Shown piece by piece: positions 45,816 to 54,548 of a stretch of DNA of 64,000 nt. The notes under the pieces are model-generated. The model had not been told where the DNA came from. It saw only the letters and a list, made by a program, of their open reading frames with translations, and did not search any database. The stretch comes from PLanc-01 sp035342095 (GTDB taxonomy: Bacteria > Planctomycetota > Phycisphaerae > Sedimentisphaerales > Anaerobacaceae): positions 1 to 64,000 of the forward strand of contig DAOQWL010000012.1 in NCBI GenBank assembly GCA_035342095.1, in the 5' to 3' direction. The position numbers were made by a program, and so were the translations under genes. How positions within the stretch are numbered: the first letter of the stretch is position 1; every line of letters starts with the position of its first letter.

Positions 45816-45985
45816 GATGGAAGGATGGTTTCTGACCGGGGATGATGTGGGCCCGGTTCGAAGGATCGGTGGAGCTTCCTGATAGGGAGAAGGGTTCCCT
45901 GTGTGGGTGTTCCACACCAACAGAAACGGCTCGGCCATTCTGCATGGGACCAGAGTGAGCGGCGTTTGCAGAAAGGAGGTGGCAC
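45816..45985 (+). promoter_or_regulatory. Conserved 5' leader element, copy 1
   Basis: Shares ordered blocks with 51577-51695: GATGG, TGGTTT, GGAGAA, AACAG-N-AACGGCTC, CCAGA, GGAGGTG. Here GTGTGG/CCACAC forms a hairpin just before AACAG, and TTCTGCA/TGCAGAA one after it. Confidence 0.5.
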
Positions 45986-46166
45986 GCTCTTGATTTTTCC
46001 CACTATGGGGGTCCCTAAGGGACCTGCGGCATCCTCTGCGACAATCGCGTGACGATGCAATTCGCCGGGCGCAACCCTCAGATCCAGGGGGGGCCAGGGC
46101 GAGAATCTCGTGTGTCTGGTGTGTGGCCGGCACGTACATTTCCACTTCCTCAGAAGGAGGAGCATC

Positions 46167-49100
46167 ATGGGCAGAAGATCGTTTTATCTCATCGTGGCCC
46201 TTGTGGTCGCAGGGTCGGCGGGCCTTGCAGCCGCGGCCGACATCGGCAAGGGCAACATCCTCATCGAAGAATGGTTCAACACGGGCGGCGCCGTTACGGA
46301 CAATGTAGACACCCTCCACGCCTACATCAATGCCGGGAATCCGCCAAGCCGATCCCGCTGGATCCAGGCGATGGACCGTCCCGACGGCGGCGAGGACTAC
46401 TGGGGCAACCGAATGCGCGGCTATATCTATCCGCCCCAGACCGGCGACTACACGTTCTGGACGTGCAGCGACGACGACAGCGAACTGTGGCTCAGCACGG
46501 ACGAGAATCCGGCGAACGTTACGATGATCTGCAACGTCGAAGGCTGGACCGATTACCAGAACTGGCAGTACAACACCGGCTCGCCGGGCACGACCTACAA
46601 GTCGGCGGCCATCAAACTGACGGCCGGTCAGAAGTACTATGTTGAGGTCTACCACTCGGACGGCACCGGTGGTGGCGTTGTCAGCGTCGGTTGGGGCGGC
46701 CCGGGCATTGGCGCGGGTCCTGTCCTCGTAGCCGGCAAGTATCTGGCCCCTTGGATCCGGGACCCGGAGCCCATGCTCAGCGCCAAGGATCCCAGTCCCG
46801 CGGACGGCGCGATCAACGTGATCATGCCCGTAATACAGTGGACCAAGGGCGCCACGGCTGTGTGGCATGACTTCTACTTCGGGACGGATCCGAATCCGCC
46901 CTTCATCGGTCGTCAGACAGCGACCTTCTACTACTACCCGGCGGGCGCCTTCGAGCCGGGCCAGACCTACTACTGGAAGGTCGACGAAATCGAGGCCGAC
47001 GGCACCGTTCGCCCCGGCGAGGTCTGGAGCTTCACGGCCCAGGCGCTCATCGCCTTCGCACCCACCCCGGCCGACGGCGCCACGAACCAGATGCCCGGCC
47101 TGATCCTCACCTGGGTGCCCGGCAAGGACTCCGTCAGCGAACACATGTACTTTGGAATGGACGCTGATGCAGTGGCCGAAGGCGCCGCCTCGGTGGACCA
47201 GGGCGCCGTCCAGGATTCGCAATTCAACACGGGCGCCCTTCGCGCCTCCACCACCTACTACTGGCGCGTGGACACGGGGACAGGCGCTGCTGTGCTGCCA
47301 GGCAAGGTCTGGAGCTTCACCACACGTGACGCTGGCCCCGCCAACAAGATCATGTACGAGTACTGGCTGAACATCAGCGGCACCGCGATCAGCGCCTTGA
47401 CCGGCAATGCCCGCTATCCGAACAACCCGAACCATGCGGAGTATGTCAATTCGGTGGACAGCCCGGTGAACTGGGCCGACAACTACGGTCAGCGGTATTG
47501 GGGATGGCTCAAGCCGCCGCAGACCGGAAACTACACCTTCTGGGTGGCCGGCGATGACTACCAGGAGTTCTGGCTGAGCACCGACGCCAACCCCGCAAAC
47601 GCCACTGTCGTGGCCAGCGTCATCGGCTATACCGGCGCTCGCGACTTCGACAACGCAGGCGGCACCGCCACGGCGGCTCAGAAGTCCAGCGAGATCGCGA
47701 TGACTGCCGGTGAGAAGTACTTCTTCATGGTCATCGGCAAGGAAGGCACCGGCGGCGACAGCACATCCGCCGCCTGGCAGGGCCCGGGAATCGACGCCCG
47801 CGAGATCATCACGAGCGACTACGTGGATCTGTACGCGCTCAAACCCTTGCAGTCCTTCGGCCCGACTCCTGCGAACGGCAAGGTTGACGTCGTGCAGGAC
47901 GGAGCGCTGAGCTGGGAGGCCGGGGAGCTGGCCGAGCAGCACGAGGTCTACTTCGGCGAGGACGCCGACCTCGTAGCAGCCGCCGACACCTCCAGCCCGT
48001 TGTTCATGGGCAAGCAGACGAAGACCACGTTCGACGCCGGCGATCTGGACTGGAACAAGACCTACTACTGGCGCGTCGACGAAGTCGGCGCCTCGGAGAC
48101 CTGGAAGGGCAACGTCTGGTCGTTCACCACGGCCGACTTCCTCCTCATCGACGACTTCGAGAGCTACGACGACAAGGACAACCGGCTCTACGACGCCTGG
48201 CTCGACGGCTATGTGGACAAGAGCAGCGGTTCGCAGGTCGGCTTGCTCGACTCCCTCAACGGAACGTTCGGGGAAACCACCATCGTTCACGGCGGCAGAC
48301 AGTCGATGCCCCTGTTCTACAACAACACAGCCTCTCCCTACTACTCGGAAGGCACCATGACATTCGGCTCCGCCCAGGACCTGTCCTCGCACGGTGCCGA
48401 CACCATCTCGGTGTTCTTCCGCGGCATCGCGCCGTCTTTCGCCCAGAGCACCGACGGCGAGATCCTCATGAACGGCATCGGCGCCGACATCTGGGACGTC
48501 TCCGACGCCTTCCGCTTCGCCTACAAGACGCTCAACGGCAACGGTTCGATCGTGGCTCGCGTCAACAGCCTGTATCGGAGCAACACGTGGGCCAAGGCCG
48601 GCGTCATGATCCGCCAGAGCACCGCGGTCAGCGCCCCCAACGCCATGATGGCCAAGAGCGCCCTCGACGGCAACGGCGCCAGCTTCCAGTGGCGACCGAC
48701 GGCCGCAGCCGCATCGAGTAATGCGGATGCCGGCAGTGTCGGTATGACCGCGACGTTCCCCTACTGGGTGAAGGTCGAGCGGGTCGGCAACAGCTTCTCC
48801 GGGTACATTTCACCGGACGGGACCACCTGGACCCAGTTGGGCACAGCCCAGACGATCACTATGACCGATCCGGTTCTGATCGGTTTGGCCGTGACCAGCC
48901 ATGACGCGGCCATTGTGACCGGCGCGTCGTTCTCCAACATCACCACGACCGGCAACGTCACCGGCGCCTGGACGACCGTGGACATCAGCAGCACTCAGGT
49001 GGAAGGCAACTCGGTCGAACGCATCTACCTGACCGCCAAGGACAACTCCAAGAGCGTGACGCTGTTGTGCCCGGATCTCATGGCGACAGGACGGTTCGAG

Positions 49101-49259
49101 TGGCAGCAGTGGCTAATCCCGCTGAGCGACATCACCGCAGGCGGGGTGAAGGTCACCGCGATCAAGTCGCTCGCGATCGGAATCGGCAATCGGCCCAGCC
49201 CAACCGCGGGCGGAACGGGCACGGTGTACTTCGACGATATCCGCGTCATCAAGCCGTAG
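46167..49259 (+). CDS. Large secreted modular protein: PA14, Fn3-like x2, PA14, Fn3-like, tail with insert
   Basis: 1030 residues, ATG at 46167 after AGGAGGAGC, signal peptide (FYLIVALVVAGSAGLAAA). PA14-type domain 1 (about 30-190; PPQTGDYTFWTCSDDDSELWLS, YYVEVYHSDGTGGG), Fn3-like unit 1 (near 232-275, TYYWKVDEIEADG), unit 2 (near 324-370), PA14 domain 2 (about 393-555; PPQTGNYTFWVAGDDYQEFWLS), unit 3 (near 590-640) and the tail from LIDDFESYDDK (659). At FFRGIAPSF (about 753) the tail is interrupted by about 180 residues resembling a DUF1349-type jelly roll (ADIWDVSDAFRFAYKTLNGN, AGVMIRQS, WVKVERVGNSFSGYISPDG), then resumes at ERIYLTAKDNSKSVTL. PA14 and the insert suggest binding to polysaccharide. 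Confidence 0.87.
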   Translation: MGRRSFYLIVALVVAGSAGLAAAADIGKGNILIEEWFNTGGAVTDNVDTLHAYINAGNPPSRSRWIQAMDRPDGGEDYWGNRMRGYIYPPQTGDYTFWTCSDDDSELWLSTDENPANVTMICNVEGWTDYQNWQYNTGSPGTTYKSAAIKLTAGQKYYVEVYHSDGTGGGVVSVGWGGPGIGAGPVLVAGKYLAPWIRDPEPMLSAKDPSPADGAINVIMPVIQWTKGATAVWHDFYFGTDPNPPFIGRQTATFYYYPAGAFEPGQTYYWKVDEIEADGTVRPGEVWSFTAQALIAFAPTPADGATNQMPGLILTWVPGKDSVSEHMYFGMDADAVAEGAASVDQGAVQDSQFNTGALRASTTYYWRVDTGTGAAVLPGKVWSFTTRDAGPANKIMYEYWLNISGTAISALTGNARYPNNPNHAEYVNSVDSPVNWADNYGQRYWGWLKPPQTGNYTFWVAGDDYQEFWLSTDANPANATVVASVIGYTGARDFDNAGGTATAAQKSSEIAMTAGEKYFFMVIGKEGTGGDSTSAAWQGPGIDAREIITSDYVDLYALKPLQSFGPTPANGKVDVVQDGALSWEAGELAEQHEVYFGEDADLVAAADTSSPLFMGKQTKTTFDAGDLDWNKTYYWRVDEVGASETWKGNVWSFTTADFLLIDDFESYDDKDNRLYDAWLDGYVDKSSGSQVGLLDSLNGTFGETTIVHGGRQSMPLFYNNTASPYYSEGTMTFGSAQDLSSHGADTISVFFRGIAPSFAQSTDGEILMNGIGADIWDVSDAFRFAYKTLNGNGSIVARVNSLYRSNTWAKAGVMIRQSTAVSAPNAMMAKSALDGNGASFQWRPTAAAASSNADAGSVGMTATFPYWVKVERVGNSFSGYISPDGTTWTQLGTAQTITMTDPVLIGLAVTSHDAAIVTGASFSNITTTGNVTGAWTTVDISSTQVEGNSVERIYLTAKDNSKSVTLLCPDLMATGRFEWQQWLIPLSDITAGGVKVTAIKSLAIGIGNRPSPTAGGTGTVYFDDIRVIKP

Positions 49260-49315
49260 AACGCTGCGGCGTACAGCAATGACTCGCGATTCGCAGCACA
49301 TCGCGGAATGAACTC

Positions 49316-49356
49316 GGGGCCTGTATCCAACGGGATGCAGGCCCCGGTTCTTTTGC
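49316..49356 (+). terminator. Rho-independent terminator after the 46167 gene
   Basis: GGGGCCTGTATCC pairs with GGATGCAGGCCCC (49316-49345, 13 pairs, one G-T), then GGTTCTTTTG. Confidence 0.9.
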
Positions 49357-49406
49357 CGAATCGAGCCGGCGATCGTCCCGGTTTCCCAGTGGTCCGGGCG
49401 GAGTCC

Positions 49407-51332
49407 TCAGCGACCCGCTCTCCGGCGTCCTCCTGCCCAGGCCAGCCCCTCGCGAGCCGGCTTGCAGCCCGGATCGCGTTTGAGGGCCTCGCGGAACCGG
49501 GTGGCCGCCCGGTCCTGCAGGCCCGCCTGACCCAGCGCCTGGCCCAGCAGGACGTGGAACGGGGCAAAATCCGGAAGGGTTTGCACGACCAGATCGAAGC
49601 AGACCGCAGCCGCCTGGAACCGCCGGAGCTGGTGCAGAAACGTGCCCAGATTGTATTGCAGGACCCAGTCCTCGGGCCTGGCGGCAATGGCCTGCTGGTA
49701 GGCCTGAATCACCTCCTCGACGAATCGTTCATCGACGCGAGCCATGACGGCCGCGATGTCCTTCTCGGCCTGCGCCTGTCGCTCCGCGTGGTCGAGCTGC
49801 CCGGTGAAAGGCGGATTCGCCGTGAATTTCGCCATGGCCGCGGCGGTGTTCACCTCGTCCCACGGCGTGAAGGCCAGCTCCTTGGCACACTGCCGGCTCG
49901 TGGGGATCTCCCCCGATCCGGCCTGCGACACGCCCCGCTGACGCAGGCATTCCAGGATCGTCGGCAGCATCGCGCGGGCCACCTCGTAGTCCCCTGGAAA
50001 ACGCAGGTGTACGTGCTCGTAGAAGAACTCACCGCCGGGGATTCCGTCCTGACACAGACCGCTTTCAGCCAAGGCCTTGTCCACTTCCACCAGTCGGGCC
50101 CTCCCAGCGGCAACCTGACGGATGATCTCGTTGATCCGGCCGTCCGCGCGGAATTGCATGGCGTCCCGGTCCCTCGCGACGACGAACTCCCGCTCGGCCG
50201 CCCCCCGCTCGCCAAGCGCGAGCTGGCAGCGAGCCATGCGGAAGTGGAGTTCCGCATGGTGGTCATCGATCTCCATCGCCTCCCGATAGCGACACACCGC
50301 CTGCTCCCTGTCGCCGGCGGTCTCGATGCGCACGCCCTCCCGGTACAGCCGATCCCACTGTTCCTGCCGGGACGGGGTCCAGTCCCCGCGGTGCAGGGAA
50401 CCCAGCGGCGGGCAGTCCCGCAGATTGACCGCAACCGTCGAGACAATCACGCCGGCCCCCGCTTGGAGTCCGCGGCGACAAATCCGATCCAGATTCATAG
50501 AGAAGTTGCGGTACACGTATGCCCGCTGCGGATCGTCGAACGCGGTGCGACGATCCTCGAAGTACTCCCGATCCCGATGCCCTCGCCGGGCTTGGCGAGC
50601 CTCGGGATTGGCGCCAAACAGCTTGCGGAGGAGCTGACCCGTGCGAGTTTGTTTGGCGAAATGAAACACCGGAATCCAAGTCGGGTATCTGCCCAGGAAG
50701 CTCAGTGAAGTCCTGGGACCGTAGAGCCCGTTGAATTCGTTGTTCCCAACGTATACAATAAACAGGTCGGGTTCGAGGGCGGCGCAATCCCCGGAAATCC
50801 CTGCGATAACGTGCGAATTGATGCCTCGCATCGCGGCGTTGACGACCTCAATGGAACGGTCGGGGACACAATGGCGCAGCATGACCTCCAGGATTCGGAC
50901 GAAGCCAAAGGACGGGTCCGGCGTACCCATCGCGGCGGATTCCCCCAGAACGAAGATGCGGATGCCGCCAGGGGGCTTTTCGATGGGGATCAGGCACGGC
51001 TGCGGTTCTGAGAGCGTTTCCTGCTGGTAGTGCCAGCCAAAATGGCTGTTCGTCGTCAGGTAGCCGGACCGTTCGCTCCGGACGAAGAACGAGGTCGGAT
51101 ACCCCACGGCCAGCAGGGTCAGAACGCCCTCCAGGAGCAGCAGAAACACTCCCGGCGAGACCAATGCCACCCCAAGCCGCACGATCCACAGCCGCCGCCC
51201 GGTCAACCTGCCCGGACCGCCTCTGAAGGTCGGCGACCCCGCTCCCGATTCCTGCCTGCGTCTTGTGTGTCGCTTCGATCTGGCCACAGGAGACCCCATG
51301 ACTGAAATCATCCGTCCCACAAAATCCGGCAT
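49407..51332 (-). CDS. Membrane-anchored SGNH-hydrolase-like protein with TPR repeats
   Basis: 641 residues. One hydrophobic helix near 51-75 (LWIVRLGVALVSPGVFLLLL). An SGNH-like region follows: IRIFVLGESAAMGT (block I, with GES for GDS), AMRGINSHV, IVYVGNNEFNGLYG (block III), and FYEHVHLRFPGDY, which could hold the catalytic His. TPR-like helices occur twice, near 330-385 (AVCRYREAMEIDDHHAELHF) and near 560-635 (AIAARPEDWVLQYNLGTFLHQ). Similar proteins in planctomycetes are annotated as GDSL/TPR and may modify exported sugars. The ATG at 51332 is the longest; one at 51299 is possible, and neither has a clear ribosome site. Confidence 0.8.
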   Translation of the reverse strand: MPDFVGRMISVMGSPVARSKRHTRRRQESGAGSPTFRGGPGRLTGRRLWIVRLGVALVSPGVFLLLLEGVLTLLAVGYPTSFFVRSERSGYLTTNSHFGWHYQQETLSEPQPCLIPIEKPPGGIRIFVLGESAAMGTPDPSFGFVRILEVMLRHCVPDRSIEVVNAAMRGINSHVIAGISGDCAALEPDLFIVYVGNNEFNGLYGPRTSLSFLGRYPTWIPVFHFAKQTRTGQLLRKLFGANPEARQARRGHRDREYFEDRRTAFDDPQRAYVYRNFSMNLDRICRRGLQAGAGVIVSTVAVNLRDCPPLGSLHRGDWTPSRQEQWDRLYREGVRIETAGDREQAVCRYREAMEIDDHHAELHFRMARCQLALGERGAAEREFVVARDRDAMQFRADGRINEIIRQVAAGRARLVEVDKALAESGLCQDGIPGGEFFYEHVHLRFPGDYEVARAMLPTILECLRQRGVSQAGSGEIPTSRQCAKELAFTPWDEVNTAAAMAKFTANPPFTGQLDHAERQAQAEKDIAAVMARVDERFVEEVIQAYQQAIAARPEDWVLQYNLGTFLHQLRRFQAAAVCFDLVVQTLPDFAPFHVLLGQALGQAGLQDRAATRFREALKRDPGCKPAREGLAWAGGRRRAGR

Positions 51333-51481
51333 CCGACCTCAGCATACCACGCCGGACATCCTCGTGCAAGGCCAAATCGCTCCACAATCACCGGATCAGG
51401 GCCTCCCGCCCGCCGCGGGACCAGACCGCCACGCGGGTTGGACCCACCACCTTCTCGGACTGGAGATTCGTCGTTTGAGTC

Positions 51482-51510
51482 TTGACGCCGAGACGACGAT
51501 ATGTTATACA
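51482..51510 (+). promoter_or_regulatory. Sigma70-like promoter for the 51811 gene
   Basis: TTGACG (51482-51487), a 17-base spacer, TATACA (51505-51510). Nearly the same as the promoter at 45772. The leader is about 295 bases. Confidence 0.75.
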
Positions 51511-51576
51511 GGAGTCTGGTCCGGTATTTCGTGATTTGCCCGTTGTGGTCGGTGTGCAGAGTGCCCGCAGAGGCTC

Positions 51577-51695
51577 GATGGCTGGTTTGCGCCATGCGGG
51601 AACGGAGAATCCTGCAATGCGCGTTCGAGACGAACAGTAACGGCTCAATCCCATCGCGTGCCAGATCGTGCCGCGCTCGTGGAAGGAGGTGATGC
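51577..51695 (+). promoter_or_regulatory. Conserved 5' leader element, copy 2
   Basis: The same ordered blocks as 45816-45985. From AACGGCTC to GGAGGTG the distance is 38 bases here and 42 in copy 1. CGT/ACG and ATGGC/GCCAT pair locally. Confidence 0.5.
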
Positions 51696-51810
51696 CCGCT
51701 CCGAAGAGAACCGTTCGGCCTGATTGTCATCCACGTTGGATCCACGCCACAAAGTTGTCAGAACACGGATCGCAAACAACGAACTCGCAAGGCGTAGAAG
51801 GAGGATCACG

Positions 51811-53448
51811 ATGTCAACCAAATCCAGATTTCTTTTCATCACCGCGTTGCTCCTGGCATCCTGCACAGTGGTCTGCGGCCAGGGGTTGAAGGGGGAGTAT
51901 TTCAGCAATATGACGCTGTCCGGATCGCCGGTACTGACCCGGACGGAGAACGTGGATTTCAACTGGGGCGGCAACTCCCCGGGCGATCCCCTCGGCACCG
52001 ACCTGTTCTCCGTGCGATGGACCGGCAGCCTGATGCCGCCGGAGACGGGCGAGTACACGTTCGCCACGAGATCCGACGACGGCGTCCGCCTGTGGGTGGC
52101 CGGCGACAGCGTCATCTACAACTGGGGGGACCACTCGGCAACGCTGAACACGAGCCGGCCCGTCCATCTCGATGCCGGCGAGGCGGTCTCGATCCAGTTG
52201 GAGTTCTATGAGAACGGAGGCGACGCCGTCTGCCAGTTCTACTGGGCCGGTCCCGGCTTCGAGCAGGAGATCGTGCCGGCCATCGTCCTTTCGCCGACCA
52301 CCGTGCAGAACCTCCGAGCTCGCAAGCCCATCCCGGCCGACGGTACTCTGGACTTCAATCCGGAGGTCCCGCTGATCCAATGGACCGCCGGCGACACGGC
52401 CATGTTCCACAATGTCTACTTCGGCACGACTCCCGACCTGACGGAGGCCGACCGGGTGAGCACCCTGCAGAAACTGGCCATCACGATGTACTATCATCCG
52501 TTCGGGATCACGCCGGGAACCCGGTATTACTGGCGAGTGGACGAGGTCGAGAAAGACCGCGTCACGACTCACGTCGGCAAGGTGTGGACTTTCCTGGTGC
52601 AGGCGCCGACGGCCTACTATCCCACGCCGGCCGATGGGGCCGTGGATGCCTCGATCAACGCGGATTTGACGTGGCTGCCCGGCACGGGGGCCCTCCAGCA
52701 CCAGGTGTATTTCAGCGAGGATCTCGACGCGGTCACTCAGGGAACCGCCGCAGCGGACAAGGGCATCCGAGCCTTGGCCGACGCCAATTTCGCCCCGGAA
52801 GGCCTGGAGGTCGTGACGACCTACTACTGGCGCGTGGACGAGATCCTGACCGGCGGAGCCGTCCGAACCGGCGACGTCTGGAGCTTCACCACGTGCCTGC
52901 CGATCGATGACTTCGAGAGTTACACGGACAACCAGGACGCCGGCGAGGCGGTCTTCAATACCTGGATCGACGGGTGGACCAATGGCACCGGCTCGCTCGT
53001 CGGCTACGAGAACGCCAACGGCGGCACGTTCTGCGAAATCGCCATCGTCCACGGCGGCTGGCAGTCCATGCCCTTCGATTTCAACAACGTGGACTCGCCT
53101 TACTACTCGGAGATCGAGCGGGAATACACGTCGCCGCAGGACTGGACGGCCAGCGGCGTCAACACCCTCGTTCTGTTCATCCGCGGCAAGGTGACGAATC
53201 CCATCACGCCGCTGTACGTCACGCTCCGGGATTCCTCCTCGCACGTCGCCACGATCCAGCACAGCAACCCTGCGATTGCGCAGACCTTGTTGTGGAACGC
53301 CTGGAGGATCCCGCTGACCGAGTTCGCCACGGTAAACCCCGCCAAGATCAAGAAGATTTCCCTCACTCTCGGCGACAAGACCAACCCGACGGCGCGCGGC
53401 GCCGGCATGATCTTCATCGACGATATTTGTCTGACCAAAGGGATGTAG
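51811..53448 (+). CDS. Secreted modular protein: PA14, Fn3-like x2, tail domain
   Basis: 545 residues, ATG at 51811 after GAAGGAGGATCACG, signal peptide to about VVCG. PA14 domain (about 24-165; LKGEYFSNMTLSG, PPETGEYTFATRSDDGVRLWV, AGEAVSIQLEFYENGGDAV). Fn3-like unit 1 (HNVYFGTTPD near 198, YYWRVDEVEKD near 238) and unit 2 (HQVYFSED near 295, TYYWRVDEIL near 336). The uninterrupted tail runs from PIDDFESYTDN (364) to FIDDICLTKGM. It is the shortest full member of the family here and shows the tail without an insert (LFIRGKVTNPITPLYVTLRDSS). Likely a surface polysaccharide-binding protein (inferred). Confidence 0.87.
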   Translation: MSTKSRFLFITALLLASCTVVCGQGLKGEYFSNMTLSGSPVLTRTENVDFNWGGNSPGDPLGTDLFSVRWTGSLMPPETGEYTFATRSDDGVRLWVAGDSVIYNWGDHSATLNTSRPVHLDAGEAVSIQLEFYENGGDAVCQFYWAGPGFEQEIVPAIVLSPTTVQNLRARKPIPADGTLDFNPEVPLIQWTAGDTAMFHNVYFGTTPDLTEADRVSTLQKLAITMYYHPFGITPGTRYYWRVDEVEKDRVTTHVGKVWTFLVQAPTAYYPTPADGAVDASINADLTWLPGTGALQHQVYFSEDLDAVTQGTAAADKGIRALADANFAPEGLEVVTTYYWRVDEILTGGAVRTGDVWSFTTCLPIDDFESYTDNQDAGEAVFNTWIDGWTNGTGSLVGYENANGGTFCEIAIVHGGWQSMPFDFNNVDSPYYSEIEREYTSPQDWTASGVNTLVLFIRGKVTNPITPLYVTLRDSSSHVATIQHSNPAIAQTLLWNAWRIPLTEFATVNPAKIKKISLTLGDKTNPTARGAGMIFIDDICLTKGM

Positions 53449-53484
53449 TAGTCCGAGAATCCCTAGCGTGTCATACGTGAATAC

Positions 53485-53519
53485 GGGGTCTGCGTCTGCG
53501 GACGTGGACCCCGTTCTAT
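53485..53519 (+). terminator. Hairpin terminator after the 51811 gene
   Basis: GGGGTCTGCGTC pairs with GACGTGGACCCC (53485-53512, two G-T pairs), then GTTCTATT. Confidence 0.75.
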
Positions 53520-53692
53520 TCCCCAGGTTCGATCCCCTTCTTGGGACCTGTACGTTCCCGGCAAACCGTTACCACCGGCCCACTTGCGGCCTTTACTAGG
53601 TGAAAGGAAAGAAATGGTCGGCTGGCCGGTCAACCCCGGTTGACGCGGGTCTCCGACGAGGCAGGAACGTCAGTTGGAGAAAGGATACGACC

Positions 53693-54193
53693 ATGGCACG
53701 ATACACAATAGTCAAGACGATGTTTGCGGTGGTTGTGGTTCTGTCGCTCACCGCGGCCCTTCATGCAGACACGAAGCTCGTCATTTCGCACTCGTACGGC
53801 GGTATCGGGATCGGACTGGGAGTGGGGATCGGCTCGCCGGTGCCGGCGCCGAGATACCATCCGCCGGTCCCTTACTACGGCCCAGTCTGCGGTCCGTGGC
53901 GACACCACGGCGTCCACATGGGTCCGCCGCGAATCGAACCGGTCGTCGTGCATCCGCCGGTCCTGTACCCCGTGGTCAGACCTGTCGTCGTCCAGCCCGC
54001 GCCGACGGTCGTAATCCGACCCGCCGTGCCGGTCGTCGAGGAGATCGCGATCACCGTCTGGATCACCAATTCCAACGGTTCGCAGACCACCGTTCGCCTG
54101 ACTCGCCAAGGCGCCTGGTACGTGGGCCCGCGAGGCGAGTACTACGCTGAAATGCCCACCAATGAACAACTGCGGGTCGTCTACGGCTTCTGA
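53693..54193 (+). CDS. Small secreted His/Pro/Val-rich protein
   Basis: 166 residues, ATG at 53693 after GGAGAAAGGAT. Signal peptide (IVKTMFAVVVVLSLTAALHA). The mature part is unusual: a glycine-rich start (YGGIGIGLGVGIG), a Pro/His-rich middle (YHPPVPYYGPVCGPWRHHGVHMG), Val-Pro runs (VVVHPPVLYPVVRPVVVQP) and a folded-looking end (EEIAITVWITNSNGSQTTVRL, YYAEMPTNEQLRVVYGF). Reminiscent of small planctomycete cell-surface proteins; His clusters could bind metal. No family assigned. Confidence 0.75.
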   Translation: MARYTIVKTMFAVVVVLSLTAALHADTKLVISHSYGGIGIGLGVGIGSPVPAPRYHPPVPYYGPVCGPWRHHGVHMGPPRIEPVVVHPPVLYPVVRPVVVQPAPTVVIRPAVPVVEEIAITVWITNSNGSQTTVRLTRQGAWYVGPRGEYYAEMPTNEQLRVVYGF

Positions 54194-54428
54194 CCCGACT
54201 ACGAGAATACGCATTCGATCCGGATGCCTCCGACATCTTCCTTTTGACAATTCCACCGGCTCCGGACACTCTGCCGACGGGAATTGACGATTGAGGAAGG
54301 ACACCGGGGCGAGGAATCGGGTCGCACGCAAAGCGACAGAGGCGCAAAGGGCGGGACTCGGCTTGGGCCGGCTGCCCTTTGTGTCTTCTGTTACCTGCAT
54401 TTTCTTCCACGCAACGCACGAGAACGAC
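54194..54428. other. Gap with an imperfect hairpin
   Basis: CAGAGGCGCAAAGGGC (about 54335) pairs imperfectly with GCCCTTTGTGTCTTCTG (about 54373); it may end the 53693 transcript. A TTGACA at 54244 has no matching -10. No gene seen. Confidence 0.4.
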
Positions 54429-54457
54429 TGGATTTCCCCATAGTAGCTCCTTAGAAT
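54429..54457 (+). promoter_or_regulatory. Possible promoter for the HEAT-repeat gene
   Basis: TGGATT (54429-54434), a 17-base spacer, TAGAAT (54452-54457), 92 bases before the ATG at 54549. Confidence 0.45.
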
Positions 54458-54548
54458 GGAAATATCATCCCGTGGCCGGTGGTGAGCCAGACCCCCAGAC
54501 CGCTGGATGGCCGAAAGCTGCAAGGACCTGCGAATCGGGAGGCGCGAT

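Noticed and set aside
45901..45993. Short leader peptide (GTG start, VWVFHTNRNGS...) conserved with 51569-51692 (CAFETNSNGS)
   Set aside because: The peptides match only over the same block that is conserved at DNA level, the frames have different start contexts, and the rest diverges. RNA-level conservation is the simpler reading.
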